Assembly (NCBI RefSeq): GCF_002973525.1
Contig: NZ_PVEN01000004.1
Location: forward strand, 248,001-312,000
Source: Paraburkholderia sp. BL21I4N1
Lineage (GTDB): Bacteria; Pseudomonadota; Gammaproteobacteria; Burkholderiales; Burkholderiaceae
DNA: 64,000 nucleotides
Direction: 5' to 3'
The notes below the pieces were generated by a model. That model was not told the origin of the DNA and did not search any database. It saw nothing but the letters and a program-made list of their open reading frames with translations. Both the position numbers and the translations under genes were made by a program. Each line of letters starts with the position of its first letter. Position 1 is the stretch's first letter. Shown here piece after piece: positions 48,234 to 55,788 of this stretch.

Positions 48234-50328
48234 GAATCACCGCGCCGGGGCGCGCCTCGCACACCAACTCGCCTTCGATCAACCGGTAACGCGTGTCGAA
48301 CGCCGCCGCGAGCGACATGTCATGCGTAATCACCACGACCGTTCGCTCGATGCGCTGCAGCAACGCCACGATCTGTCGCACCGACGCCGGATCGAGATTC
48401 GACGTCGGCTCGTCGAGCAACAGCAGTTCACGTGACGGATACAACGCGCGCGCCAGCAGCAGACGCTGCCGCTGGCCGGCGGAAATATTCGCGATCGTGT
48501 CGCTGATCACCGTGCGCGTGCGCATCGGCAAACGCATCACGTCGGGCAGCAGGCCGACGTCGTCGAGCAAGGCGTGAATGCGGGCTTCGTCCGCGTTGCC
48601 GGCGAACAGCGACACGTTGTCCGCAATCGAGCCATGCAGGATCAGATCGCCCTGACGCATATGCACGGCGTGACGACGGATTTCGTCGACGGTGAGATTC
48701 GGCCACGCAATGCCGTTCAGCTTGATCTCGCCATCCTGAAGCGGTTCGGCTGCGGCGAGCAGCTTGAAAAGCGTGGACTTGCCGCTGCCCGACGAACCGG
48801 TGATCACGATCTTGTCGCCGCGGTGAATGACGAGATTCGCGCGCGTGAGCACCGGTTGATCCGACACGCCGTAGCGGAATGTGACGTCGCGCACGTCGAT
48901 GCGCTCGAAGCTGCGCACCTCGACGGTTTTGTGCGTGTCGGCGGACGGCGTGTAGCGCTCCGCTTCGCAGTCGACGATGTCACCGACCCGCGCCGCCGGC
49001 ACGCTCAGCATGAAATATTCGAAGGCCGCGTTGATCGAACGCGCAAAGCGCTCCGACAGCAGGGACTTGTAGATCAGAAACGAATAGAACACGCCCACCG
49101 AAATCACGCCGCCCAGCATCAGACGCGCCGCGAACCACGTAATCGCGATCATGTCGGCATAATTGACCAGCTTCAGGATCGCGTCGCGTGCGCTGCCGAG
49201 CCGGCTGTTTTGCACGAGCGCCGCGATATACGCGCGGTATCTGGCCATGAAGATCGCGGTGCGCCGCGTCTCGCCCTGCGACAGCTTGATCAACGACGCG
49301 CCGCGTATCGTTTCGATCAGCGTGTCGTCGCAACGGGCCGACTCTTCCAGCACAAGGGCATGGGTATCGCGCATGCGCGCGAACAGCGCGAACGACACGG
49401 CAACGTAGACCGTGAAAACCAGCAGCGCGATCACGGTGAGTTGCCGGCTCTGCACCAGCATCAGCGCGAGCGCCAGCATGCCGACCACCAGGTCGATGCA
49501 CAGCGCGATCGTTGTGCGTGTCGTGTAGGTGCTGATTTCGTCCTGCGCCTTCACGCGCGCGAACAGATCGCCGACATGCCGCTTCTCGAAGTACGGAATC
49601 GGATTGCGCAGCAGCTTCAACAGCAGCCCCTCGGTCATGCTCATCTGCACGAAGCCGTGCAGCAGTCCGACGAGATACGTTTCCACGTAATGGCTCAACG
49701 CACCTGCGACGAAAATGCCCGAGAACGTCAGCACGAGCACGTTGAGCAGATTGAGGTTGTCGGCGGCGACCACGTCGTCGAGCACCAGATTGCCGAGATA
49801 CGGCATGGCGAGGATCGCGAACTGGCTGCCGAGCGCCACGAACATCACCTTGGCGATCTGCGCCCTGAGTTGCGGATTCAGCGCGCGCACACGGGCGATC
49901 GCGGCAGGCACTCGGGACTTGTCGCGGATGCGCGGCATGAGCGGCGTCGCCGCGCATTCGAGCAGGTAGCCGGACACGTTGGCCACGAAGGTATCCATCG
50001 AAATGCGCCGACGTCCGCTGGCCGGATCGATCACTTGCACGTAGCCACGCCCGCACTTCTCGAACACCACGAAATGCGCGCCGCCGAAATGCAGGATCGA
50101 ACCACGTTTTACGCGCGGCAGATCGCCGGCGTCGAACCGGTAGGCCTGCACGGCGAGACCGAATTCGACGGCGACGTCGTAGAGGTCCATGAGCGTCAGG
50201 CCGTTGGCCGAAACCGGCCGGAACGCCTGCAATTCGCGCACCTCGGTTGCCCGCCCAAGATGCGACAGCACCATGGCGAGACACGCATAACCGCACTCGG
50301 CGACTTCGTTCTGATAGATCGCTCGCAT
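48226..50328 (-). CDS. Peptidase-containing ABC transporter (C39 leader protease/exporter)
   Basis: Exports a peptide while cutting its leader after a double glycine. 700 aa from ATG 50328; upstream frame overlaps the HlyD gene. C39 peptidase domain, residues ~1-125, with an intact catalytic set: Q6, C12 (in AECGYACLAMV), H85 (GGAHFVVF) and D101 (IDPASG). Six membrane spans between ~155 and 425. NBD: Walker A GSSGSGKST 511-519, signature ISAGQRQRLLLARAL 615-, Walker B LLLLDEPTSNLD 635-, H-loop His669. Two bp after the HlyD stop. Family: bacteriocin/microcin exporters such as CvaB and RaxB. Confidence 0.93.
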   Translation of the reverse strand: MRAIYQNEVAECGYACLAMVLSHLGRATEVRELQAFRPVSANGLTLMDLYDVAVEFGLAVQAYRFDAGDLPRVKRGSILHFGGAHFVVFEKCGRGYVQVIDPASGRRRISMDTFVANVSGYLLECAATPLMPRIRDKSRVPAAIARVRALNPQLRAQIAKVMFVALGSQFAILAMPYLGNLVLDDVVAADNLNLLNVLVLTFSGIFVAGALSHYVETYLVGLLHGFVQMSMTEGLLLKLLRNPIPYFEKRHVGDLFARVKAQDEISTYTTRTTIALCIDLVVGMLALALMLVQSRQLTVIALLVFTVYVAVSFALFARMRDTHALVLEESARCDDTLIETIRGASLIKLSQGETRRTAIFMARYRAYIAALVQNSRLGSARDAILKLVNYADMIAITWFAARLMLGGVISVGVFYSFLIYKSLLSERFARSINAAFEYFMLSVPAARVGDIVDCEAERYTPSADTHKTVEVRSFERIDVRDVTFRYGVSDQPVLTRANLVIHRGDKIVITGSSGSGKSTLFKLLAAAEPLQDGEIKLNGIAWPNLTVDEIRRHAVHMRQGDLILHGSIADNVSLFAGNADEARIHALLDDVGLLPDVMRLPMRTRTVISDTIANISAGQRQRLLLARALYPSRELLLLDEPTSNLDPASVRQIVALLQRIERTVVVITHDMSLAAAFDTRYRLIEGELVCEARPGAVIHG

Positions 50329-50330
50329 GG

Positions 50331-51524
50331 TCAGCCTCGTAGCACGCGGAACAGCGGTGCAAGTACCCATTCGGCGATGGTGCGGCGCTCGATCACGATG
50401 CTCGCCGTCGCGGCCATGCCGGGCAGGATGTCGAAGCGTTGCCGCTCGAAGTGGAACTGGTCGCCGCTCAGCGTGGCCCACGCCATGTAGTCGCTGTCCG
50501 GCCCTGGCGACTTCGACGCGGCGCCCCGCGAGATCGCCGAGCGCACGGTCGTGCGCGAAATCGAATCGATGCGCGCTTCATAGGTGCCGAATTTCGCGTA
50601 CGGAAACGCGTCGAACTTCAGCCGCACGATCTGCCCTTCGCGGACGAAGCCACGTCGGCGCGAAGGGATGCGCAGCGCCGCGCGCAAACTGCCCTTTTCG
50701 CCGGTCGAGATGACGAGCGCGACGTCGTCCGGTGCAAGCGTTCGACCCGGAACCAGTCCTGAAAAAGTGACCACGCCGGCCTTGGGCGCTGAAATCGTTG
50801 CGTCCTGGCGGGTTTGTTCGAAGCGCACGCGAATGTCCTGCAGATCGCGGGCGTGGCGCGCCGCCAGTTCGTTGAGCTGGGCGGCGAGGCCCGTTTGTGT
50901 GCCGACCGCCGCGCCGAGTTCCGCGCCCAGTTGCTGGCGACGTGCGCCGCTCTGCGCCAGCGCGACCTTCGCCTGGTGCGTGTCCGCCCTCGCCTGCTCG
51001 ACCCGGTCGGCGGTGATGTAGTCGACCACCGATTCGAGCCGCGTCAATTTGCGGCGGGCTTCGTCCGATAGCGCGCGGTCTTGCGCCAGTTGCTCGCCCA
51101 GCGCCGCGATTTCCGCGCGCCGGCTTTGCACGGCGACGCGCGCGGCGTCCAGTTGCGCGGACAGATCCGCCTTGCGTTGCTCGTATTGGGCTTCGCTCGC
51201 GCGGATCTGTTCGTCGCGCATCTGTTCGTCGAACGCCGGGCGTTGCTGACCGTCGCTCGCCAGCGAGAGATCGCGATCGAGCCGGAACAGCGCGGCCCCC
51301 TGCGCGACGTGCGCGGACGGCTCGACGTAGATCTCGGAAACGAGTCCGGTCACCCCCTGAATCTTGACCTCGGCGGGCGAGACGATTTCCGCCCGCACGT
51401 CCTGTTTCAGTTCGACGTCGTGGAAGAACGCGAATACGGTCGCGATCGCCACGACGGACGAAGTCGCATAGGCAATCCAGCGCCACGAGACGTCCCTGAA
51501 CTGCGGGAGATTGATAGGTTCCAT
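50331..51524 (-). CDS. HlyD family periplasmic adaptor (membrane fusion protein)
   Basis: Links the inner-membrane exporter to the TolC-type channel. 397 aa from ATG 51524; a GTG at 51545 is an alternative with no better ribosome site. Cytoplasmic N-terminus, one span (WIAYATSSVVAIATVFAFF, residues ~14-32), lipoyl half-motifs VSPAEVKIQGVTGLVSEIYVE and ISAPKAGVVTFSGLVPG, and between them a ~150-residue coiled coil (many Ala/Arg/Glu/Gln). The CvaA/RaxA type expected beside a C39 exporter. Two bp upstream of the exporter start. Confidence 0.9.
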   Translation of the reverse strand: MEPINLPQFRDVSWRWIAYATSSVVAIATVFAFFHDVELKQDVRAEIVSPAEVKIQGVTGLVSEIYVEPSAHVAQGAALFRLDRDLSLASDGQQRPAFDEQMRDEQIRASEAQYEQRKADLSAQLDAARVAVQSRRAEIAALGEQLAQDRALSDEARRKLTRLESVVDYITADRVEQARADTHQAKVALAQSGARRQQLGAELGAAVGTQTGLAAQLNELAARHARDLQDIRVRFEQTRQDATISAPKAGVVTFSGLVPGRTLAPDDVALVISTGEKGSLRAALRIPSRRRGFVREGQIVRLKFDAFPYAKFGTYEARIDSISRTTVRSAISRGAASKSPGPDSDYMAWATLSGDQFHFERQRFDILPGMAATASIVIERRTIAEWVLAPLFRVLRG

Positions 51525-51594
51525 AGCCTCATTGCCGCCGGACACCGCCCGGCGCTGTGTCGATCCGCCTGGCTACGGCGCCGTGCGGACGGGT

Positions 51595-52548
51595 CTAACG
51601 AACTGGCGCGAACGCGTACATCGACGGATGTCCGGCGACTAGCCAGTCTGAATAGTTGTGGGTTACCGCCGATTCGATGCAACGCGCAAGCTGCTGCACG
51701 GCGTCAGGGGCGGCAAGGGGTAGCGGATCGAACAACTCCGCGCTGAAGCGCCCGCGGTCGAAACGCAAATAAAAGGGCAAAAGGACGGCACCGAATGGCG
51801 CGCCAAGCCGGAAAACGCCGTTGTGAATCCGCGCATTACGTCCGAACAGGGAAACGCCGACGGTTTCCATCGGATAGCGATGCAACGCGAATGGCGGTAC
51901 ATCGGCAAACAACACCACAACCCCGCTGCGCTTCAACGCACGCGCGACGCGCAGGCCGAGTCCGTTGCGGTCGTCTTCGCCATAGGTGTAGAGCACGTTG
52001 ACGCCGGGGATGAGTGCGTGGTCATTGCCATACATGTCGCGCGGCACACCGGACACGACCGCAATCGACTCGAGCCCGAGCAGCGCGCGCAATTCGTCGA
52101 TGACGTAAATGTTTGCGTATTGCGACACGTAGTGAAACGGCGACACGATGACAGGACGCCCTGGCTCGTCGGCCTGAAGCTGGCGGATTTTCCCGGCTAG
52201 TGCTGCGGCGACGCGCTGCAGGTCGGGCCACGCTTCGCTACCGCGCGATAGGCGCCCAAAATATATGCGTTGATCGATCAGCTTCTCGCGCAAATGCGCG
52301 GCGGCGACACGACTCTTTTCAAGCGGCGCAAGTTGCAGCACATCTCGCCCGATCTCCAGGCGCGCGATGCCCTGCCAACGCTTGCGCGCACTGACGAGAC
52401 CCTGAACTTTGCACACAAGCGCAGCACACGGCTCAATGACCGAAGGCGGCAAGCGAGCAATCGATGCGCCCCACGCGCTGCGCCACGCATACGCCATCTT
52501 GCTGCGTAGCAAAGTCAGCAGGATCGACGTGGCGCGCTTCCATTCCAT
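51595..52548 (-). CDS. Divergent LPLAT/LpxL-fold acyltransferase-like protein
   Basis: 317 aa from ATG 52548 (GGAG 6 nt upstream). Resembles the lysophospholipid/lipid A acyltransferase fold: SPFHYVSQYANIYVIDEL (residues 136-153), VVVLFADVPPF (211-220), SLFGRNARIHNGVFRLGAPFGAVLLPFYLRF (233-263) and a C-terminal ESAVTHNYSDWLVAGHPSMYAF. At the catalytic site the usual HX4D/E is HX4Y (H139, Y144), so activity or mechanism may differ. No lipid A gene is nearby; it lies between a 41-aa peptide gene and the exporter genes, so it may modify the peptide. Fold assignment is by pattern only. Confidence 0.7.
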   Translation of the reverse strand: MEWKRATSILLTLLRSKMAYAWRSAWGASIARLPPSVIEPCAALVCKVQGLVSARKRWQGIARLEIGRDVLQLAPLEKSRVAAAHLREKLIDQRIYFGRLSRGSEAWPDLQRVAAALAGKIRQLQADEPGRPVIVSPFHYVSQYANIYVIDELRALLGLESIAVVSGVPRDMYGNDHALIPGVNVLYTYGEDDRNGLGLRVARALKRSGVVVLFADVPPFALHRYPMETVGVSLFGRNARIHNGVFRLGAPFGAVLLPFYLRFDRGRFSAELFDPLPLAAPDAVQQLARCIESAVTHNYSDWLVAGHPSMYAFAPVR

Positions 52549-52572
52549 CTTCAACTCCACGCCCCTATCGCG

Positions 52573-52607
52573 GCACTGGGGCGCCCCCTCAGGAAACGCC
52601 CCAGTGC
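52573..52607 (-). repeat. Hairpin between the peptide gene and the acyltransferase gene
   Basis: Perfect 11-bp inverted repeat GCACTGGGGCG / CGCCCCAGTGC with a 13-nt loop and no U run. It sits in the 70-bp gap after the peptide stop; likely stabilises the short peptide mRNA or limits read-through into the downstream genes. Confidence 0.7.
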
Positions 52608-52618
52608 GTTCTACGCGT

Positions 52619-52744
52619 TTACGAGCGCGTGTTAGCCGGAACCGGCGTGCTCTTTGCCGACGACTGGGTGGGCTGCGAGCTGCACTTGCAGCAACCGCCT
52701 GCAACAGCGGATTTAGCCAAGTCGTTACGATTGATTTTTTGCAT
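52619..52744 (-). CDS. Putative exported precursor peptide with Gly-Gly leader and CCKC core
   Basis: 41-codon gene too short for routine calling. The ATG at 52744 has AAGG/AGGTG about 9 nt upstream. Residues 1-17 are MQKINRNDLAKSAVAGG: a short charged leader ending in Gly-Gly with Val at the -4 position, as C39 peptidases prefer, although the -7 position is Lys rather than hydrophobic. The core starts CCKC (residues 18-21) and its remaining 20 residues are rich in Ser, Thr, Gln and Pro with basic residues and no acidic ones. 70 bp upstream of the acyltransferase and in line with the exporter operon, it is the natural substrate candidate. Not proven to be expressed. Confidence 0.72.
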   Translation of the reverse strand: MQKINRNDLAKSAVAGGCCKCSSQPTQSSAKSTPVPANTRS

Positions 52745-53240
52745 TTGAGACACCTTTTAAATAATTCAACAAATTAAATTAGCCCACGATAACCACTGAA
52801 TTCGTGAAGCGAATAAAATCTTATCAGCGCGTTTTTTTGATAGAAGACTCTTTGCTCTATTTTACAATTCTGCCCCATCTCAACCCGCTCACTGATTTGC
52901 GCTGCCCACCGCCCGCAAGTACGGCGTTGTCGCTCGAAAGAGCGACATTATTTCCGTCTCGATATAACCGGAGCGCAATCTTCAATCACGGAAAAATAAA
53001 ATCATCAAAGAAAACCGCAACATTGAAATTTCCGAAAAAACATTAGAAAAATTCATAATATTTATCCAAATTAAAAAATCCCCCTCAAAACCAGACCTTC
53101 AAAAAGATCGCAACGTCGTAGAGTCGGGAATAAACCCTCACTCCGATCCGTTTAAGACTCGCACGCACGCAAACCGGCAGCGCGGGCATAACCCTCGCTG
53201 CACAAACTCAAAACCGTACGTTGTCAAACCAGGAGATCAC
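52745..53240. other. AT-rich divergent intergenic region
   Basis: About 500 bp, visibly AT-rich between 52745 and 53115 (many A and T runs) in an otherwise GC-rich window. It must carry the promoter of the peptide operon (leftward; TAAGAT at 52818-52823 on the minus strand is a possible -10) and of the small secreted protein gene (rightward). It has a GAAA-tetraloop hairpin at 52928-52947. No convincing gene. Confidence 0.6.
52928..52947. repeat. 8-bp stem with GAAA tetraloop
   Basis: TGTCGCTC-GAAA-GAGCGACA, perfect stem. On the plus strand it is followed by TTATTTCC, which is too weak for a standard terminator. It may be an RNA element in the leader of one of the flanking genes. Confidence 0.5.
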
Positions 53241-53612
53241 ATGATGCGCAAGACACTCTTCGGCGTCGCCCTCGTCGGCTTCTTCGCCTTGCAGCAGAGC
53301 GCTTTCGCCGAGGCGCCCAAAACAGTCGACGGCCGCTTCGTCAACGCCGACGGCATGACGCTCTACACCTTCGACAAAGACACCACGCCCGGCGTCAGCG
53401 CCTGCACCGGCGGTTGCATGAGTTACTGGCCGGCGGCGCTGGCCGGTTCAATGGATAAGCCGGCGGGCGACTGGACGCTGATCCCCTCGGCGGACGGCAA
53501 ACAGCAGTGGGCCTACAAAGGCCATCCGCTGTACCGCTACGCGGCCGACAAACAGGCCGGCGATGAAAAGGGAAATGGTTTCAAGGACATGTGGCACACC
53601 GCGAAGCCTTGA
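53241..53612 (+). CDS. Secreted COG4315-type repeat protein
   Basis: 123 aa. RBS AGGAG 7 nt upstream. Signal peptide ends about AFAEAP. Two copies of the 'secreted repeat of unknown function': GMTLYTFDKDTTPGVSACTGGCMSYWPAALAG and GHPLYRYAADKQAGDEKGNGFKDMWHTAKP, with the Y-x-[FY]-x-x-D and C-x3-C-x3-W pattern. Such proteins are common periplasmic products of unknown role, some heat- or redox-induced. Single gene with its own terminator. Confidence 0.88.
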   Translation: MMRKTLFGVALVGFFALQQSAFAEAPKTVDGRFVNADGMTLYTFDKDTTPGVSACTGGCMSYWPAALAGSMDKPAGDWTLIPSADGKQQWAYKGHPLYRYAADKQAGDEKGNGFKDMWHTAKP

Positions 53613-53659
53613 ATGGCCGCTGCGCGATAAGCGCCCCGCGTATCACGCGCGCACCAACG

Positions 53660-53688
53660 AAAAACGCCGGCATCGAGCCGGCGTTTTA
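53660..53688. terminator. Bidirectional terminator
   Basis: AAAAACGCCGGC-ATCGA-GCCGGCGTTTT between the convergent secreted-protein genes (stops 53612 and 53715). Confidence 0.88.
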
Positions 53689-53714
53689 CGACAAACGGAA
53701 GAGTACCGCTCGCG

Positions 53715-53981
53715 TTACTCGTCTTTAGGACACTGCAAGTTACAGCCGTTCGGATCGCCGTTGTCGCCGCGCTTGCGCATGGCCGACTTCTTGTTCGACT
53801 GATACTTGTCCGACGGCGCCGATGCGGCGAACGGCATTTGCGGATGCTCGGCGAGACGGAACTGGTCCTGCAGGATACCGCCCGGCACGCCGGGCGAATT
53901 CTGTGCGAACGCGACCGGAGCGGTGGCGAGAACCATACCGGTTGCAGCGACTGCAACCCATGCGTGAAGAAGAGCTTTCAT
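53715..53981 (-). CDS. Small secreted hypothetical protein
   Basis: 88 aa. Signal peptide MKALLHAWVAVAATGMVLA to AFAQ, then a short mature part with LQDQFRLAEHPQMPFAASAPSDKYQSNKKSAMRK and a C-terminal GCNLQCPKDE with two Cys. No family recognised beyond similarity in style to betaproteobacterial conserved hypotheticals. Convergent with the COG4315 gene across a terminator. Confidence 0.65.
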   Translation of the reverse strand: MKALLHAWVAVAATGMVLATAPVAFAQNSPGVPGGILQDQFRLAEHPQMPFAASAPSDKYQSNKKSAMRKRGDNGDPNGCNLQCPKDE

Positions 53982-54090
53982 AGCGATTGAGCGCGACGAC
54001 TCGCGCGATTGAGGCGAAAACGGAAGCTTAGAGCGTATCGCAAACCGGCGCCATCCGCAGCGCCGAACCCACGTAGACGGTTACGGCTGC

Positions 54091-55167
54091 TTACGCCGAC
54101 ACGCCCAGCCCCGCTTCGAGGTCGACCAGCGTGCCGCATTCCTGCGGATCGTAGCCTTCGAGTTGATCGACGCTATGCCGAAACGCGGCGCCGCGCAGCA
54201 GGTCGATCACCGTCGCGAGCGGCGCGCGTTCCAGACGGCTGCGGTCGCAGGCGAAGTAATAGTCTTCGTCGACGATCGGAATGAAATCGAGCCCGAAGTG
54301 ATGCGCCGCCGGCTCCACGCCGAACCCCACATCCGCCATGCCGCTCGCCACGAAGGCCGCGATCGCCGAATGCGTCAGTTCGGTCGACGCATAGCCATTC
54401 ACCCGGTCGGGATCGACACCGACCTTGCGCAGCGCGAGATCGAGCAGCATGCGCGTGCCCGAGCCCGGCTGACGGTTGACGAAGCGGATGTCGTCGCGCG
54501 CGAGATCGCCAAGACCGCCGACGCCGCGCGGATTGCCCTTGCCGAGAAAGAGCCCCTGTTTGCGCCGGGTCAGATGCACCAGCACATGGCGTTGCGGATC
54601 GAGCCAGCGCCGATAGGTGTCGGCGCAAGCCGCGCGAAACTCGCCGCGCGGCAAATGGAAGCCGGCCAGATCGCACTCACCGCGCGCCAGTGCGCTGACG
54701 GCGTCGGCGCTGTCACGGTATTTGATGTCGACCGGCAGATCGTGCGCGACCAGCGACGTGACCAGCGCCGCCACCGCGTAACCATGCGACGCGTAAATGC
54801 GCACGTCGTCGGCGGGTGGCGCAAGCCAGCGGTTCAGATCGCTCGCCACTTCGCTGGCCAGCGCCTGCATGTTGCCGTCGAGCCGCTCGCCGCATAGACG
54901 CTGCGCGCGCAGCACGGCCTGGCCGAGTTCGGACAGCACCGAGCCACGGCCGCGCTCCTTCGCAATCAGCGGACCGCCGAGACGCTCTTCGATGCTGCGC
55001 AGCAGGCCCCACGCATGACGGTAGGACAAACCCTTAAGCGTGGCCGCCTGCGCGATGCTGCCGGATTCGTCCACCAGCGCGAGCAGCGGCACGACGTCCG
55101 ACAGGCTGGCCTCGCGGCCGTCCGCCCCCTTCACCACCAGCTCCGCCTGGCACTCGATTCTGATCAT
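54091..55167 (-). CDS. fdsR: ModE-like HTH regulator with PBP-type sensor domain (FdsR-like)
   Basis: 358 aa. N-terminal winged HTH of the ModE/LysR kind (PLLALVDESGSIAQAATLKGLSYRHAWGLLRSIEERLGGPLI; residues ~25-70), then a periplasmic-binding-like domain (DVRIYASHGYAVAALV; GECDLAGFHLP; VNRQPGSGTRMLLDLAL; GMADVGFGVEPAAHHFGLDFIPI). Divergent from fdsGBAD, the place of FdsR, a formate-responsive regulator of the fds operon in Cupriavidus. The name is assigned by position and domain layout. Confidence 0.82.
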   Translation of the reverse strand: MIRIECQAELVVKGADGREASLSDVVPLLALVDESGSIAQAATLKGLSYRHAWGLLRSIEERLGGPLIAKERGRGSVLSELGQAVLRAQRLCGERLDGNMQALASEVASDLNRWLAPPADDVRIYASHGYAVAALVTSLVAHDLPVDIKYRDSADAVSALARGECDLAGFHLPRGEFRAACADTYRRWLDPQRHVLVHLTRRKQGLFLGKGNPRGVGGLGDLARDDIRFVNRQPGSGTRMLLDLALRKVGVDPDRVNGYASTELTHSAIAAFVASGMADVGFGVEPAAHHFGLDFIPIVDEDYYFACDRSRLERAPLATVIDLLRGAAFRHSVDQLEGYDPQECGTLVDLEAGLGVSA

Positions 55168-55302
55168 ATATGCTCAACTCTTTCCTATTGCACAGGCTGT
55201 TTCACCCGCCTATTGTTCGGCTATCCCATATCGAATAAACAAAGCATAAGTGCACGCTTTATGAATGACAAGTGCATATATGACTTTTGGAGGAGCCCCC
55301 AC
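55168..55302. promoter_or_regulatory. fdsR-fdsG divergent control region
   Basis: 135 bp with an imperfect palindrome AAAGC-N10-GCTTT at 55241-55260 overlapping CATAA...TTATG, and two copies of AAGTGCA (55248-, 55270-). These are candidate FdsR sites next to the promoter. Confidence 0.4.
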
Positions 55303-55788
55303 TTGGACGATTCCCTCGCCGTCGCGCCGGATCAACTCGTGCAGCGTCACGCGCGTCCTGGCATGTCGCTGCTCGCGGTGCTGCACGCGATTCAGGACGA
55401 ACTCGGCTACGTGCCGCCGGCCACGGTCGCGCCGCTCGCACGGGCCATGAATCTGTCGCGCGCCGAGGTGCACGGCGTCATCACCTACTACCACCACTTC
55501 CGCACGCAAGCGCCCGCGCCGGTCACGGTGCAACTGTGCCGCGCCGAAGCCTGCCGCAGCATGGGCACCGAAGCGCTCGCGCAGCATATCGAAGCGCGCA
55601 CCGGTTGCCGCTTCGACGCCGAACACGAGCCTCATGCCACGGTGGAACTGGAATCGGTGTATTGCCTCGGTCAATGCGCGCTGTCGCCGGCGCTGATGCT
55701 CAACGGCACCTTGCACGCGAAAGTCACGCCGCACAAATTCGACGCGATTCTCGCCGCCGCCGAAAAATGCGTGGAGGTGACGGCATGA
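55303..55788 (+). CDS. fdsG: Formate dehydrogenase gamma subunit (NuoE-like)
   Basis: [2Fe-2S] subunit of the NAD-dependent molybdenum formate dehydrogenase. 161 aa from a TTG start at 55303, preceded by GGAGGAG at 55289-55295; an ATG at 55261 is in frame but has no ribosome site. Thioredoxin-like ferredoxin fold with Cys ligands in TVQLCRAEACRSMG and SVYCLGQCALSPALMLNG, as in NuoE. N-terminal helical part LLAVLHAIQDELGYVPP is conserved. Overlaps fdsB by 4 bp (ATGA). Confidence 0.9.
   Translation: MDDSLAVAPDQLVQRHARPGMSLLAVLHAIQDELGYVPPATVAPLARAMNLSRAEVHGVITYYHHFRTQAPAPVTVQLCRAEACRSMGTEALAQHIEARTGCRFDAEHEPHATVELESVYCLGQCALSPALMLNGTLHAKVTPHKFDAILAAAEKCVEVTA

Noticed and set aside
48574..50490. 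Long antisense open frame of 638 codons opposite the exporter gene
   Set aside because: A shadow of the GC-rich real gene: no family motifs, Arg/His-rich, and the opposite strand encodes intact C39 and ABC motifs.
52619..52744. Reading the peptide as a lipoprotein (AGGC resembles a lipobox)
   Set aside because: The N-terminus is charged and has no hydrophobic core, so the Sec/Lsp pathway is not plausible; the neighbouring C39 exporter explains the GG site better.
52804..53046. 80-codon plus-strand frame in the AT-rich gap
   Set aside because: Non-ATG start, no ribosome site, no family pattern or signal peptide; composition follows the AT-rich DNA.
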